Counted from the stretch's first letter, positions 1 to 13,796 are shown. The stretch is 64,000 nt of DNA from Eremophila alpestris peregrina (GCA_009792885.1 WMCF01000055.1:3624890-3688889); one strand, 5' to 3'. Numbers and translations: made by a program. The notes: generated by a model not told the origin, from the letters alone.

Positions 1-3000
1 CTGGCCTGTGTAAACATTGACAAAGCCAAAGGAATTATTTTAAATAATAGACTTCAACAAGCAGGTATCAACAAACTCTGTTAGTGGAGATAGCTGCCAT
101 CATTTATGATGGTTCTAATTTATTCAGTGTGTGAAAATGATCAGTGGCATCCGTGGTGCAATGTAGAAAAAAGTTCAAACATATGACATTGTCCAGCTCT
201 AAAATTGAAAAAAAAAATCTATTTTAAATACATAACATTTATTAACTGGCTCACCCCAGCTCCATGCCAGCTGCCAGAGACAATTTTGTTTTTATTTTCC
301 TTATTGGCAATGAACACACTGAAATTACACCACTGAACACACGGAGCCCGTGCATTAATAAATGCATAAATCAGCAAAGTCTATAAAACTAGTAGAACAA
401 AGACCTTATGTTTCCTGACTGTCCAAAATATGGCTGCTATTGAAAAGTACTGCCTGTATTCCAAGAACAAAACACCAGCAGCAGAGAGGGGTGAGGATGG
501 GAGCCTCTGCCCAGTACATGCACAAATAAGTCCATCTCCCCAGCTTGGAAGGAGAACTGATCCAAATGACCCAAGCAAAAGGGTAAAACAGAAGAAGGGT
601 GTGGAAGAGTTTTTACAAAAATGTCCAGCAGAATCAAAGAATCAATATCAACAGAAATTCAGGTTAAGAACAAGACTCATTCCAAGCTTATTTTATATCA
701 AATACTAATTCTAGGAATACTCTTCTGTTGTGGGTTTGAAACATTTTGTTTCTAAAAAACAGGAGCCTAAGCTAACTCTTTAGATATTAAATAAAATCAA
801 TAGCAAAAAAAAATCTATTTGCATTCTGGTTTACTTCAAGGATTTTATTTTTTTAAAAACTTTTGCCTGTTTGCACACCAGCATGTAATTTTTCCCTGAT
901 TCAACAGGCTGCTTGAAATAGAGCTGCACTTGAGATCTCTCAGGTAAAGCTTTGGAACATCCACTTAATTTTTAGTTTACTCAAAAACAATTCCATTCTA
1001 TTACTCTAAATCATGTGTACTGCAAAGAAAGCTGTCAGGAATGCCTACAAGTATACAGTTCATGGCTGCAGCACATATCTTATTTATTGAGTCTTCCAAG
1101 AGATGTTAGCACATATTGCTAACAAGGTTTCAGAATCTACACTTCTGAGAATATAAGATTTTTGCAAAAAAGGCCTGTCTATCTCTCATATATATATAAA
1201 AAAGGACTGAAATATGCAACTTTTAGGTACCCCAAACACAAAAGCTATAATCAAATTAAAAAAAAAAAAAACAAACCCAAATGTCTTTTTATTTTCTGTT
1301 TTAAGCGATAAACCTGATTCTTCTACATTTAATATTAGCAACACTTTATATTCAAAATGACAGGAAATCTTTGCAAGCAGGATCAACACAATGAGAATGA
1401 GGAATAAAACATGTCCAGGCAAAAGAAAGTGCTTCCTCTCCCCTTAGTTTGATGTTTTACTAAGAAATCAAAATATGCTTATTACTCTCTATTGGGAAAT
1501 GCATATCAATTTCACCTTTATTTTATGAATATTTACTTAGCTGAATACCTAGTGCTGCTAATCCATATTTTATGAATATGCGTACACACACACAAAAGCT
1601 ACATGGAAATTGTTTTCCTTATAACATAAAAGAACTTTTTCTCTTGGTGAGCATTTATTATTTTGATCAGGGAGAAGAGATAAGCCCTGTCACCAGCCCA
1701 AAATACGTAACTGAATTTTGAGAAGTTTCAAAGACTATTTCCAAGCCATGTTTTTTGTTTTGTTTTCTTATTGTACCTTTTCAGGCAGAAAAGGAGAGAC
1801 TTTTTCCTTTCATCTTTTATTTTGTCCTTTATTATGCCCTTACCTACATTATCTTTAGTGAATAGTAATACATCTCATAAAGATAACCCAATTATTTTCA
1901 GGACAATAAGCAGCAAAAAGCCTCTGACTGAGGATAAAAATGCTTACCTTTTCACCACCCCATCATGTGATATTTTTATATCAGATATTTTCTTTGCCAG
2001 GGTGCAGGGAGAAGCATCAGAAGCGTTTTCTGCTCACACAGGAGAGAGTAACTCAATATATGTATTTCAGAAACCATTTCTCAGGATCTTTCAATTCTAT
2101 TTATTTCAAATAGCACTGCCTCAAGAGTAATAAATATACAACTGCCTGGGGACAAAACAAAGTGTTTAATCTTGATGCAAGAGGTTGCACAGTTGTTAAA
2201 CAAGAGAACCTCAGAATTTGTTTCTATTAAACAGGAGAAGAATTTTATTCAGGATACTTTCTGCAACCAAAAGAATCAGGAAATGTAGGTAGATTTTAAC
2301 AATAAAGACATTAAAGAAATGTATCATGCATGAGGATTTTTGTTTGCTGACCTTAAAGCTACCTCTTAACTCAGCAGGAGGCAGATCAGCCAGAGAAATC
2401 AGCGTATTTTTAATGGAGTTGTGTATAGACACTAATGTTTACATGTTTGTTGACTCTGGTTCAAGAAAACATGAACATTAGTACTTCCTTTACAAAAGTC
2501 TCATTACTAACCCATCACCACTACAAGGACCTACATATGCTCTTGTTTTGTTCAGCTCAAAAAAACATGCTGGCATTAAAATCGTTGCTTAGGGGCCTGC
2601 CATATTTGTATTTATGTATTCAGGAATATCCTAAAGTGAGTAGTTTTTTGCAGTGGTATTACAATGATTTCACCTACACCTATTCTTGTCCTTCATCTAA
2701 AGTGAGACTTTTAGTCTGAAAGGGAAGAAATAGTCTCACAAGACAAGAGACACCCACACTTTAATTTCAAAGGTGTCTTAAGAAGTGCCAGTGTTTTGTC
2801 TAGTCATCTCAGCAAACAACCTCTGTCTCAATGAACTACTCATAAATTAACCACAGATAGCTAAGGCATTAAAGGAGGTTACAATGCAATATTATTGTTT
2901 AGTTTGAGTGAAGCAGTTCCAGTGTATAGAAATATTAATTTATCTAATTGTATTTTGATAGACCTGAACAGGCCGTAGATTTCTTCCTCCAAGGAAAGCA

Positions 3001-4099
3001 GGTATCAACCATGCTTTTCCCAATTCACTGCATGAAATGAAGGGAACACCCACAATTAAGTATGGCAAGACATTAATGTCCAAGTCTGCCAAAAAGGATT
3101 GTCTGTAAGATGCTGCACAACACCACTGCTCAATCAGACATTCATGTGCCACCAAACTGGAAACCCAGGCTCTTTCCAAGAAAACAAAGATGACAGCAAC
3201 TAATTCATCAGGAAAAATCTGTATTGACAAAGCAAATTTATTTCCAGGTGACTAAGTGGATCACAAAAAGATAAATTTAAATTTGGAGCTCTCTTTTTAG
3301 AAAGAAACCTTTTTTTTTTTTCCCTAGCAAGAATCTAATTGCAAGTTTTAGGCAAACAAAGGTAAAAAGGAAAAATGGATTGATGATGACACTCCTAAAA
3401 TAAGGGTTATCTTCAATCTGATGCTTTCATCTCAACTATAAAATATGCTACAATGCCTGAGATGAGACAACAGGGCAGCTAAATTCATTGAAAGACAAAT
3501 TAATGAACAGCATCGATAATGTAAGCTTACAGAACTGATGCAAGCTTACAGAATAGCAAGTAATTGATACCTGAAAGCTAAATGTTCAGTGGGCAAAGAT
3601 GAGAATAAATCTTACAAGCCTTTCTCCTTACAGAAAACAATGCAATTCACAACACCTAAATACCAAAATAAAGGTGCAGTACTCCCCACCTCTCACAGAG
3701 AGAGATTTTGTCTGAATGTTGTCATGCACTGGCCTACAAGTAAGAAAAACAAAGCTGCTTCTCCTTCACATGAACTACAGTCCAAACACCAAGTTGAGAG
3801 TTCACTGGTGGGAAGACTCTGGTTTTGTTCTAAATTTGCCTAAGTTGTAATTATTTGTGTCTTGTCCTAAACACAAAATAAAATTAGGGGTTTTTTTTTA
3901 TTTTGCATTAGCTAAACCAGATTTTAAAAATCTAAAGAAGTATTTTAAAGTGCAGTTTTGGGGAACTATTAGAACAAAATTAAAAGTTTCCTTTTTGTTA
4001 GAAAATACATATACATATATATATATATACATAACATGTAACACTGAGTCCACTTGCCTACAAGTAGTACATTCCTGCATGTTTCATGTTACCAATCAA

Positions 4100-4102
<3 letters not shown>
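1..4102. other. Anonymous AT-rich non-coding sequence
   Basis: I see no gene, exon or recognisable repeat here. Open frames on both strands stay below about 120 codons, overlap each other and resemble no known protein. The frame at 1771-2130 (119 codons) is the longest and has no domain I know. A short TA-rich microsatellite lies at about 4010-4032. The tract may be intergenic or intronic; sequence alone does not decide. Confidence 0.6.

Positions 4103-4132
<30 letters not shown>
4103..4132 (+). repeat. A30 homopolymer tract
   Basis: An uninterrupted run of 30 A is followed by GAAAAGAAAA. Such a tract can be the tail of a retroposed transcript, but the bases upstream do not resemble a known SINE, LINE end or messenger RNA, and I found no flanking target duplication. 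I call it a simple repeat. Confidence 0.9.
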
Positions 4133-4134
<2 letters not shown>

Positions 4135-5041
4135 AAAGAAAATACTAATGAGGCACTGGAATGGATAATAAAAACTTGTCCTGCTTCAGATCTAAGGCAG
4201 TTACTGATCTGGAGACATTAAGACATTTCCCTACAGAAGGACTTTATAAATATCTCAACGGGTGATTTCTAGCTGCCTTTGAAGTGTCAGGCACTTGACA
4301 TTACCAGAGATTCCTCTGCATTAGGCAGACAGATGTGATATAACATATTAATCCCAAGAGGTAGATTGCTATATCCCCTCTTGGCACTCTCCTAAAACTC
4401 ACCAGAAAGGAGTGAACTTAAAGCAAACTGCTTTGAAGATGTTTGTTGTCACTTCATCCATTTAGAGAGGAATGGTGTCAAAGCCAAATGCCGTATTGCT
4501 GGAATCTGCAGGACAGCCTACAGCTATGCTCATTGCTGTTTCTTCCATTTGTTCTGCAACTCCAAGGGCTCTCTAAGTACAAACAGCGCAGGATTGTGCT
4601 ACAATATTGTACCTTTGCAATTTTTTTCAGGAGAGAAAGCTTAACATCATACTTGGGATCAAGGTGCTGCCGGTTAAGACACTGGGACAACCAAGGGCTG
4701 ACTTGAGCCAGAAGAGCTATCACTACAAATAAAGGATCTGTAGTCTTTTTGCCACAGAGAGTACAAGGTCTCCAAAAAGGAGCCAAGGGAAGAAAAAAGG
4801 CAAATGGCTACATGTGAGTGACCCCTGCTGTGGTTACCCTACAATTCTCCTGAAGATCTGCTCTATCACACCTACCCAGCGCAGCAGGGTAGGAAGGGGA
4901 AAAGATCCCTTCTGCCCCCAACCACATTTACACCCACAAGCACAAGCAAAGAATACATAATCCCAATATAAATCACCTGGAGCACATGATTGAGGGGTTT
5001 ATTGACTATAATTATTTGTGAAAGAGATATATTAGGGGTTT
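4133..5041. other. Anonymous sequence before the first LTR
   Basis: Non-coding in appearance. Two overlapping frames of about 90-100 codons on opposite strands (4443-4706 and 4478-4786) look like chance. The interval ends at the target-site duplication of the LTR that follows. Confidence 0.5.
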
Positions 5042-5046
5042 GTGCT
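5042..5046. repeat. Target-site duplication GTGCT, left copy
   Basis: Identical to 5779-5783 on the other side of the solo LTR. A duplicated 5-mer exactly abutting TG and CA ends shows retroviral integration and fixes the LTR boundaries. Confidence 0.9.
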
Positions 5047-5778
5047 TGTCTTGGTTTGGAAAGACAGGTATCTGCCAGGGAAAAGCCATTTTCCCTTGGA
5101 ATGGAGAACATAAACCCCCTCCCTCCAAATTATTATAAATTGGAAATTAAAGGGCTTTCAGGCAGAGATATGGGAATAGGAATAAGAGTTCCTTACTAGA
5201 AATATTAAAAATAAAAATGTAGTAGCACAAAACACAAACAAGACAAAGAGAAACCACTGACAGAGTCAGAATATGACCTGGCACCCTGTTGGTCAGGATG
5301 TTGGTAAGAGTCCAATTAAGTCCTCCTGGAGTGACAGATATGGTTTTGTTGGAGCAGAGATGATCCTGTAGAAGGGTGTAGTTTCCTCCTGAGGGTCCAG
5401 TGATGATGAGATGGATCCTGTCTTCCTCTGGAATCCAGTGGCAAAACCAGCTGTCCCAGCGTCCTGAGTCTCAGGTTTTATCCAGGTAGGAATGCTTGGC
5501 TCCTCCTACTGGGCGGAGCATCCCACAATGGGATGATGTAATTCTTTCAGTTATGCAGTGAGCCTTAAATGGTCCATTAACAGCAGATATCCCCCTGGAG
5601 GCAGGATGGGTGGTGGAAGAGATAAAGAATAAGGCCCCACCAGGGTTTAATAGCTGGGCCATTAGCACCACCCCCTCCCTCGCAGAGTTAGAAGAGATAA
5701 AGAAAAACACCTCCCCAACTGGTTTCAACAAATAGAATACATACTCTTTGGTTACATCTTGCATTGCAACCCAAGACA
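5047..5778 (-). mobile_element. Solo LTR, ERVL-like, complete (732 bp)
   Basis: Both ends are visible. The + strand begins TGTCTTGG and ends CCAAGACA, a perfect 8-bp terminal inverted repeat with the canonical TG...CA. It is flanked by a perfect 5-bp duplication, GTGCT, at 5042-5046 and 5779-5783. Five bp is the usual target duplication of class III (ERVL) elements. No retroviral interior lies next to it, so it is a solo LTR left by recombination between the two LTRs of a provirus. The minus strand is the likely sense: it carries a GC box (CCGCCC, 5511-5516) about 30 bp upstream of a TATA-like GGATAAAA (5476-5483). I recognise the sequence as a songbird LTR family but cannot give a database name. 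The 108-codon frame at 5471-5797 on the minus strand lies within the LTR and is not a gene. Confidence 0.93.
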
Positions 5779-5783
5779 GTGCT
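5779..5783. repeat. Target-site duplication GTGCT, right copy
   Basis: Matches 5042-5046 exactly and directly follows the CA end of the LTR at 5778. Confidence 0.9.
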
Positions 5784-6925
5784 ACAAATGCAAACAAAAT
5801 TCTGAGAGGGGCTCTCTACACTTGCTATTACTATGCTGAAAATACAGCTGTGTTTATGAAGCACAAATAATAAAAGCCTTTGTCTCTTTTTTTTTTCCTT
5901 GAGATAGCAAAAGGCACTTAAGCCCCTATTTGCAAAGGTATTTTTTTTTTCTTCTATAAGTCACTTTACTCCCACTGAACTTGGTACTTAACTGCTGTAG
6001 AGAATCTGACATTTAGGTTTTATCTAGATAATTTGTGAAAATACCTTCAGCTCCCTGGAAAGTAAAGGAACAAACATTAGTGGCATCTCTTAAAAATGGA
6101 GAATATTTGAGGAAGTCAGGAATAATCAGAAACAGCTAAACCTAAAGCAAGTTTTGAGGAATGATGCCAGTTTAAGAAAACAAGAACAGTGAAACAATAA
6201 AGCTAAACCAGGAAATGAAAATAAACAACAGTGAGCTCACATTATTTAAAATTTACCTTCACTGTATATATTTTGATTATAGCTATCCACAGCCAAGTCA
6301 GTTCTAGTCTGGATTTTACCTGTTTATATAAATTGAGATGGTTAAAAATACATATAATTTTATTCTCTTTGCAGCAACAAATAAAATAGCAAAAATCCAA
6401 AAACAAGTTTGAAATTATCACAGAAAATTTCTAAAGACTTATACAGATGTTTTTAGATGCCTTTATACTCTTACTTCATTTAATGAGTCACTTGTGATAC
6501 TTGATCAGATCTACTTTGCTTTTTATTTATAAAAAAGAATAAAGTGCTGGCTTTGTGATAGATGTTAGGTGCATCTATCTGTTCTCCTGCATGCAATTAA
6601 CCTCAGCACCTCTGACCCTGTGTCCTTCACTTTTTACAGCAATAATACAGTTCAATCCCAACCAGACAACTTTACAAGACATTCAGAATGCCTATAAAAC
6701 ATGTAGTCCTCTCTCCCCTCTCTTCCTCCACAACCTTCATTGAAAATTTTTATTTGTTATTCATACAAAACATTATACAGTGTATAACTGGGTACTAGGA
6801 GGAAAGGAGAAAACAAGCTCTAGCAACCACATGAAATGCATGTGCCAGTTAATTGGACATTTCCTGCCAGCTGCATTAAAATAGTTTGGAAGTTGTTAGG
6901 GAGCTAAGTTTTTTTATGATTTAAA

Positions 6926-7000
6926 AAATAAACAAACAAAAAAAGAAAACAAAAAAAAAACCACACAAAACCCCTCAAACACACAAACAAAAAAAGCAAC
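6926..7000 (+). repeat. A/C-rich low-complexity tract (AAAC-like)
   Basis: About 75 bases made almost only of A and C, with repeated AAAC, AAAAC and CACA words and a few G and T. It is degenerate rather than a clean tandem array. A frame on the minus strand (6914-7096) rich in Phe, Val and Cys is produced by this tract and is not a gene. Confidence 0.8.
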
Positions 7001-8164
7001 AGATAAAACCAACCAAATTTGTTCTGCCAAACAAAACATTCCCCAAATCTTCCTTTTACAACCAATCACTACCACAAGAAAAGTCTGCCACTGCATTCTC
7101 TGTCACCAATTCCCAGCTTTGTCCATGGCCACAAGTTGGGTAATACTGTGGCCAAAATTGACACCAATTATTTGTACAAAAATTTAGAATTCTTTTGCAG
7201 AAACAAGTAAATAAAAGATTTGACCCCTTCATTTCTTATCTATCTAAGGTTTTCAAAAATGAGCAGGAACAATGCTACTCAGTTCCTCAGTTCATCACAG
7301 GGAAAAAAAAAAAAACACAACCAAAACCCCAACAAAACCCCACTAATTTCTGAGGTTGAAACTTATTTCCCATCAGATTTGTCAAACGTATTCCTCACAT
7401 TAGATTAGACAAGAAGTCCTGGTTAATGGATCAGTAAGCTCATTCAAACTATTCAAATAACGTCAACAAATGTCAAGTTTTAGAAAACAAGAGGCTGTGC
7501 AGAATATACCTATACCATTTCACTTTACAAAATATGCCTCAAAACATGATCCTCTGATACTGTATTTATTAAAACCACAACACTAGCAATCACTGCCAGG
7601 AAATGATGCTGATCTGAAAGCTCCAGCTGTATAAAGCAACACCTTCTGAGAGGAGGAATATTTATTATTAAAAAGCGCTACAAAACCCTGTGATGTGAAA
7701 AAGAAATCTATGTACCTTCTTAGAGAGAAGTAGCATAATCCTGCTGAGGAACATTTGTGTGCGTAGCTGAACTACCCATTTAAGGAGGCAAAATGTTTGA
7801 TTAAATTCTCAGAGTAAGCTCTGTATCCCCAAACAAAACTCTGGTAAACTGTTCTTAATGTTAACCAGGTTTCCAGAAGCAGATTAATGCCCTTCTGAGG
7901 AGTTCTTTTAATATAACACTTTAAAGTAAATAACCATTTCAAAGTACAATATAAAGAAAGGGTTTGATTTGTTTTTCGGTTTTTGGAGCTTTTTTCCCCT
8001 AAAGTAAAGCTCAGTGCTACTTAAAAGCTACATTAAATTAAGCAAACTGGGGCTGAGGGGTATTGCAGTCATATTGAGAAACAGACTCTCATTACAGTGA
8101 TGGGAATACATTTTCGAAAGAGATATGTAATATTATCATGAACTACAGAAATCAAAGTTTTGGA

Positions 8165-8240
8165 TTTTTTTTTTTTGTCTTTCTTCGTTTTGTTTTCTGC
8201 TTCATGTGTGGTTTGGGTGGGGGTTTTTTTGTGTGGTAGC
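8165..8240 (+). repeat. T/G-rich low-complexity tract
   Basis: T-runs mixed with TTTG and GGTTTGGG words; the complement of the A/C-rich pattern at 6926-7000. It creates spurious Phe/Val-rich frames on the + strand between 8160 and 8397. Confidence 0.75.
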
Positions 8241-11200
8241 ACAGCAACACTCCCTGAGTCCTTCAGAACCAGCTTCTGCAGCAGGGCAAGCAACCCAAGC
8301 ACAGTCCAAGGAGTTTCCCCATTTGCTCCTACCAGTCACAGTGACAACAGCTCCTTGTGCACCACCTCACCTTTTCTGTAATCACTCCATAATGTAATTG
8401 TGCCACAGATGTGTCTGCAAAAGCCTCCCCTATGCTTGTTTCCGACTTCTATAAAACACCTCCTAATTGGTTTTCTTCATTTGGTCAATTCCAAAAGTGT
8501 CCGGCAATACAGCTCCATGTGTTTTATTTAAATTTCACTTTAATATCCAAAAGAATCTTTTCACATCTTTAAGTATCCAGCCAGAATAAAGATGGCTTCC
8601 AGTTGTAAGCAGGGACGCTTTTTTCTTGCTCACTAGCTTGCTTATGACTATACAATTTAATTAATGTTTCTGTAGTACTTTTTCTGCCAGATAGCATTTC
8701 TTTCTTCAACTTTGCTTTTCAGAAACACTATACAATAAATCACAGGGGAAAATCTTTATTTTTAATTTTTCCATTTATGTATTTAATGATTATTATTGAA
8801 TTTTTGCCAAGTATTTATTGGAAACTTAGAATAAATATCTGCGAACTACTAATTCATTTCTGTCTGTGAGCATGAAGTGTTCTGCTGACACCAGAATTTT
8901 AATAAAAATTAGCTCTTTTATTAGAAATCCGCTCTTCATTTTCAGTAATGTTATAAAAGGCTGAGTTTTAAACTAAGCTAAAAAACAAATGCTTTTTTTG
9001 TTGTTGTGGGATTTTTTTAGTCTTTTTTATTTAAGCTTTTCCATTCTTTGAATGTAATAAGTTTTGAGGAAACCCTCAAAAACAGACTTCAGAATGCCAT
9101 GCCAGGCCTACTATTAATTAGCACTCTGCACTGGATTTGGAGTTTTCAGCAATGAGGACCAGCCTGGCCTCTTGAACTGCCTTGGTTGTGCCTGCAGTTC
9201 TCCCTCTGCAGCACATATTGCACTGATGAATCTGCTGTATTTTTATGCATAGCTCCTTAGATCTTTTCAATGCCTTGCCACTGGGAGGCCCAGGTGACCC
9301 GTGATAGGTGCACCAGTGGTCCCACTTCCCCATTTCATCAAAGTTTCAATTCTCTCTTGGTACTCTTTGTTCTCAGTTATTAACCTACCTTTCCAACAGA
9401 ACTGTTCATGTTCCGTTTGAAGATATGCATATTTTAGCTTTAATGCCCTAAATATAAGAAAAAGTGAAATACTGGCACAAACACCAGGACTCTTATTATA
9501 CTCATCCCCAAATTCCTCTGTCATGTGCCTCTATCATTAAACAGTTATTGTCAGCAAGTTGGCAGGGGTATCTTGAGTGATAAAATGGGATCTACTTTAT
9601 CACAGACCTCTAAGGCGTGGTATTGATTGTTTAATTATGAAACACAACGAGACTTCTTTAGAAAAAACATGAAGCTTTTTCTTTGTGAAGAAGCTCTGTT
9701 AACCTCAGAGTATTTCATCAGTAGAGCGAAGCTGAATTCAGTATTTAGCAGCATTATTTCTTTCTTGCTGATATTTTGACAGGATCAGGTCCATTAAAAT
9801 AGAGCTTTTAGTGCACAATCCTTTATGTCTGTGTGTAAACTGCCATAGTTACCTGAAGTTTTCACACTTATAATGTATCTAAAGCATCAATTATAAATCA
9901 AAGCATTCAACATTCAGTCGGTTTCAAATTATGAATGCTCTTGATCATATTTCATCTTACAGCTCCTTTGACAAACTATATGACAAAGGATTTTTTTTAA
10001 AGCCTAATCTTTACTAAATAATTGACTATGTAATTGTTATGTTTTTGCATTTATGAAAAGGAACTGAGTATTTTCATTCTGAATTCTTTCTAGGCTAAAG
10101 AAACCACAAACCCAAAACAAAAATTGAAACAACACTTTACTGCCTGTAAAGGGGTCCTTCCCACAATATCCATAGACTCATCATAGACAAAAGCTAAATT
10201 AATCAACATAAGAATAAAATTATGATTTGGTTACCTGGTATACGTGTAGTCCTGTATCAGATGCACTGGAAATGGAAATTACAGCTTGGCAAGTACCAGT
10301 GCAGTATTAGTTTCATATACAGCCCCTGACTAGTGTTTTAAGAAGTATTATCAGTTTAATTTTTGGCCACCACAAATTCTTGATTCAATATGTGAATATA
10401 GACTATGGCTAGGCTGTAGGCTAAATTTATGAACTGAAAATAAACCTCGATATTAAAGAATATAAATTTCAGTGTTTCGTGGAAGCCTGTGCACATACAC
10501 ATACCTTTTTCCTTTAAACTGGGCTAGATGTTTTCGTGCCTCAGAACTGTTCTGCATGCCCCTGCAGTTCTTTACATCAATCCAAGGGTAAGGCTTGGCA
10601 CACAGTGTGAAATGCTATCCTCTCTTCTGCAATCAAAAAGAATAAGAATTGTGCCATATTGCTGTCACAAAACGCTCCTGGTTTCATTAGCAGCAAGAGC
10701 ACAATGAGTGAGCAGGCTTGGGAGAAACATGCTCATCACATGTAGAGCACAGACTGTACTGATCATGTCACTACTTTTCTTCCCTGATGTCAACCAGAAT
10801 TAACATCAGATTTCTTCATCTCTCCTCTAAGATAAATAGTGACTATTCCCCAAGAAACCTCATCTTCTCTTCTGGTGTGCTTTTCTACAATTTAGTTTGT
10901 TTTGCTTAGTGTTTTTTTGTGACAGGGTGATGCTTTGACCAAGGTATTTCCTATTTCCTGCAGTCTGAGAGAGCAAGCCTATTTTTATGCTATTATCAGC
11001 TGTGGAAATCTGAGATACACTTCACTGTTTACTGAAGTAAGTGGACAGCCTATCATTGATCTCAACAGATGAAAAACCTGACCTTTTACATGCAAGTTTT
11101 TACTCCCAAAGGAAAGCCAAGAATGGCTACAAAAGTACAACCCAAAGTTATAAAGACCTAGTCTGGGACATTTTTTCATTTGTGTCTTCTTTTTCTCCTC

Positions 11201-12312
11201 TCTTTATTGTCTTCATACCTTTCTAGATTTGTGGGAAATTCTTTGATTTGAAGACAAAACCTTCTAACATTTCTGGAGAAGACAGACATGCACAAATCAC
11301 ATCTACCTTTTACTCGAGTTGTCCTGAAGGATGACCACCAAGAACAGAAAGGCAGACCATAATGCTTTTATTTTAACAACACTTTTTTTTTACTTTTACT
11401 TTTCCAAATTAATTGATAGCTACTTCACCAATGGGCATTTGATATTCTGGTTTCTCTTTGTTGTTCACTGGAAAATTCCATAAATGTGGCTTTGCAATTT
11501 CATAAAGTAGTGGCCTTTTCCTATGTAAAACTGATAACTTCTAGTAACACATCTTAATTGTAATACTTCCTAAAAACTAAGTACTCAACTTTACACCCTT
11601 TTAAAGGAAATTAAAATGTATGTATCTATGGGATTGTGTACAGGGTAAAGTGCAGACCACTGTATCACGTAGAAAAACCCAGATAATTTGCACATCTGAT
11701 TTAGGTGTAGTTCAGCATTCTACAGGTGACCAGATTATTTGTATCAAGTTTTGTCAATTTAGCAATGCTTATTTCTTCTTTGATCAAACCCACGATTCTA
11801 AAGACCATTCAAAACAAGACTGAAAATAGAATTTGGAACAAAATTTGCTGTTCTGATGACATCACGTACAGGCAGACAAACTATTCAACTCCCTGAATGG
11901 GGTTTCAAGCAAACTTTGCAGTGTACGCACTTCAATGCACAAGTGTTTGCCTATATTCACCAAGAACCTGAAATTACACTGAAGTGAATTAATTTCAGGA
12001 CTGATAACCTCTATAGTGTTAGTATCATTAACTTATCATCAGTCCTGTTGAAGCATCACATTACTTAGACCTCCACAATCTGCAAATAACCACTATTTCA
12101 AACCATTTACAGTATTTTAGATAGCTACGGTTCATACTAAGAATTAAGGAAAGTTGTGCTTTAAATGGTAATATTTAAACACAGAGCCAAAAAAAAAAAA
12201 AAATAAGGGTCAAACATCCCTCTAGAAAAACACTGAATTTAGGTGAAATGCCACAAATTGACTATTAATAGTCTTTACCTTCCCCCACAAGGCATCTTTT
12301 CGATTTGGATAC

Positions 12313-12337
12313 CATTGTTTCAGACAATGAAACAATG
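12313..12337. repeat. Perfect hairpin, 10-bp arms, 5-nt loop
   Basis: CATTGTTTCA at 12313-12322 is the exact reverse complement of TGAAACAATG at 12328-12337, separated by GACAA. Transcripts of either strand could fold here. No longer precursor-like stem extends from it, so I do not call an RNA gene. About one such perfect stem is expected by chance in a window of this size. Confidence 0.85.
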
Positions 12338-13358
12338 CATAACAAGTATGGGCAGTACAGTAGTTAGGGCAAATTTACAGAAGTTTTTGCAAGTAAGAAG
12401 CTACTTAGTGAACAATTAAAATTGTGGGAAGTGAGTATTTTATTTGCAGTTTTCTACAACAAGACCCTGGAGATACATTAGACTAATGATTCAGTAATCA
12501 TTAAGAGCTTAGGAGTATGGAGCCTTAAAAAAAACAGATTCTTATTGGAACATCACCGTTTCAAACAGAGTAACACTGTATTGTGGATTCTCTTTTCTGG
12601 CAGAGTTCTCTGCCAGTACTTTGTGAACTTCAGGAGGTATTGGGAGCAAGACTTTAAGAAAGCCATCATATTTTTAATTTCCTTGAAACCATTTCATGTA
12701 CCCCTTATAATTGAATTTTACTTCTGCATCATTTAGACAGATACTAAAGTGCATTAAACTAGAATAAAAGACAAGTTATCCATTCTTATGTTTCAGCTAT
12801 AGCCTGGCTGATTCCTCATAGATCCAGTGATTCCTGAACCTCTTGAACTCCAGTCAATTTTTATTTTTTTTTTTCCTCCAAAATCCCTCCTTGAACTAAG
12901 GCCCCCAGGAGCTGCAGCACTCAGGAAACCTCCCTTTTCTGAGTAGGTTCTCTCTTTGGTGGCATGGAGCACCAGCCTGGGAATAAAATCATTCTAGTAC
13001 CAACAAGGAAGTTTCATTTGATGTCTCAAATCAATGCGTTCAAGCACGTAGGGGGAAAATAAATTAACCATGGATGTCTTTCATAGATTTGGAGAAGTAA
13101 AAGAACAAAGCACCAAACATGCAAGAATGTTCCCTTTCTCCCCACACAAGTTTCTGCTGCTACCTCCCACAGAAAGCTACTTGTGTTACACTTTCAGAGC
13201 ACTCTGTTGAGAAGGGCACCAAGGCAATCTATTCTTTCAGCAAAATTGTAACAAGACACAAGAAGTTAACTGACTGTAATTTTCAAGCATAGTGTTGTGG
13301 TTTATAAAAATAATTTTTCTTATATTTATGTTGGAAAGAGTGCTGGTCTTCATACATA

Positions 13359-13796
13359 ATGCAAAGTTGTACTTCCTTTACAGAAATCATTTATTACCTT
13401 CTGAGACCTTTTAAATCTCAGATGATGCCAGCACAGGATACAGACACACATTTAGTACAAGATGCTGTGTCTATCATGCTTTCTCTAATTCCATGTATGA
13501 AACTGATGGTTAAAGAGTTCAGATTTTTAATTTATCAGCTGGTCAGTGAAATGAAAAGTGAGATCAAGCATGCTGAAATGTTGACTACCACTATAATGAA
13601 AGTGTTTAGTTCAGACAAACAGCCATTTGCACTGTTTAAAACTGAAGTACTGATCATATTTCATCTGCAGGAAGAGAAAGAGATATCAGCATTATTGACA
13701 GAAATAGGTGGAGCCCCAGTCCAGCCCCAGAACAGCTGGATGACCAGCAGGCCCACCTGGGGGGAGGGGGTGGCCACAGGAGGCCAGAGCAGATAA
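13359..13796 (+). other. Longest open frame (145 codons), coding status doubtful
   Basis: The longest ATG-to-stop run of the window. The predicted protein has no domain, signal peptide or membrane segment that I recognise. Its last third (from about 13700) lies in locally GC-rich sequence with a G-rich stretch at 13758-13774. It could be a chance frame, or a worn piece of a retroviral interior next to an LTR-like tail, but neither is shown. It is listed because a reader would otherwise find it and wonder. Confidence 0.2.

Larger units (their letters stand above)
5784..13358. other. Repeat-poor AT-rich non-coding sequence
   Basis: No gene and no transposable element that I can recognise. It holds A/C-rich low-complexity tracts (about 6926-7000 and 7303-7345), a T/G-rich tract (about 8165-8240), an A-run near 12190 and a perfect hairpin at 12313-12337. 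Two overlapping minus-strand frames at 9118-9524 are short and unmatched. The stretch around 6836-6892 reads as complex, balanced sequence and could be a conserved non-coding element, but that is a guess. Confidence 0.5.

Noticed and set aside
1068..1078. U6 snRNA-like string GCAGCACATAT (also at 9208-9218)
   Set aside because: Only 11 bases match the U6 5' region. The following bases do not continue as U6 and no terminal T-run is placed correctly.
1771..2130. 119-codon + frame as a gene
   Set aside because: No recognisable domain and no supporting splice or promoter signals. Frames of this length are expected by chance in 64 kb on six frames.
4103..4132. Poly-A tail of a processed pseudogene
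   Set aside because: The upstream sequence has no sustained frame or familiar transcript, and no target-site duplication flanks it.
5471..5797. 108-codon minus frame as a gene
   Set aside because: It lies inside the solo LTR at 5047-5778 and crosses its boundary and target duplication.
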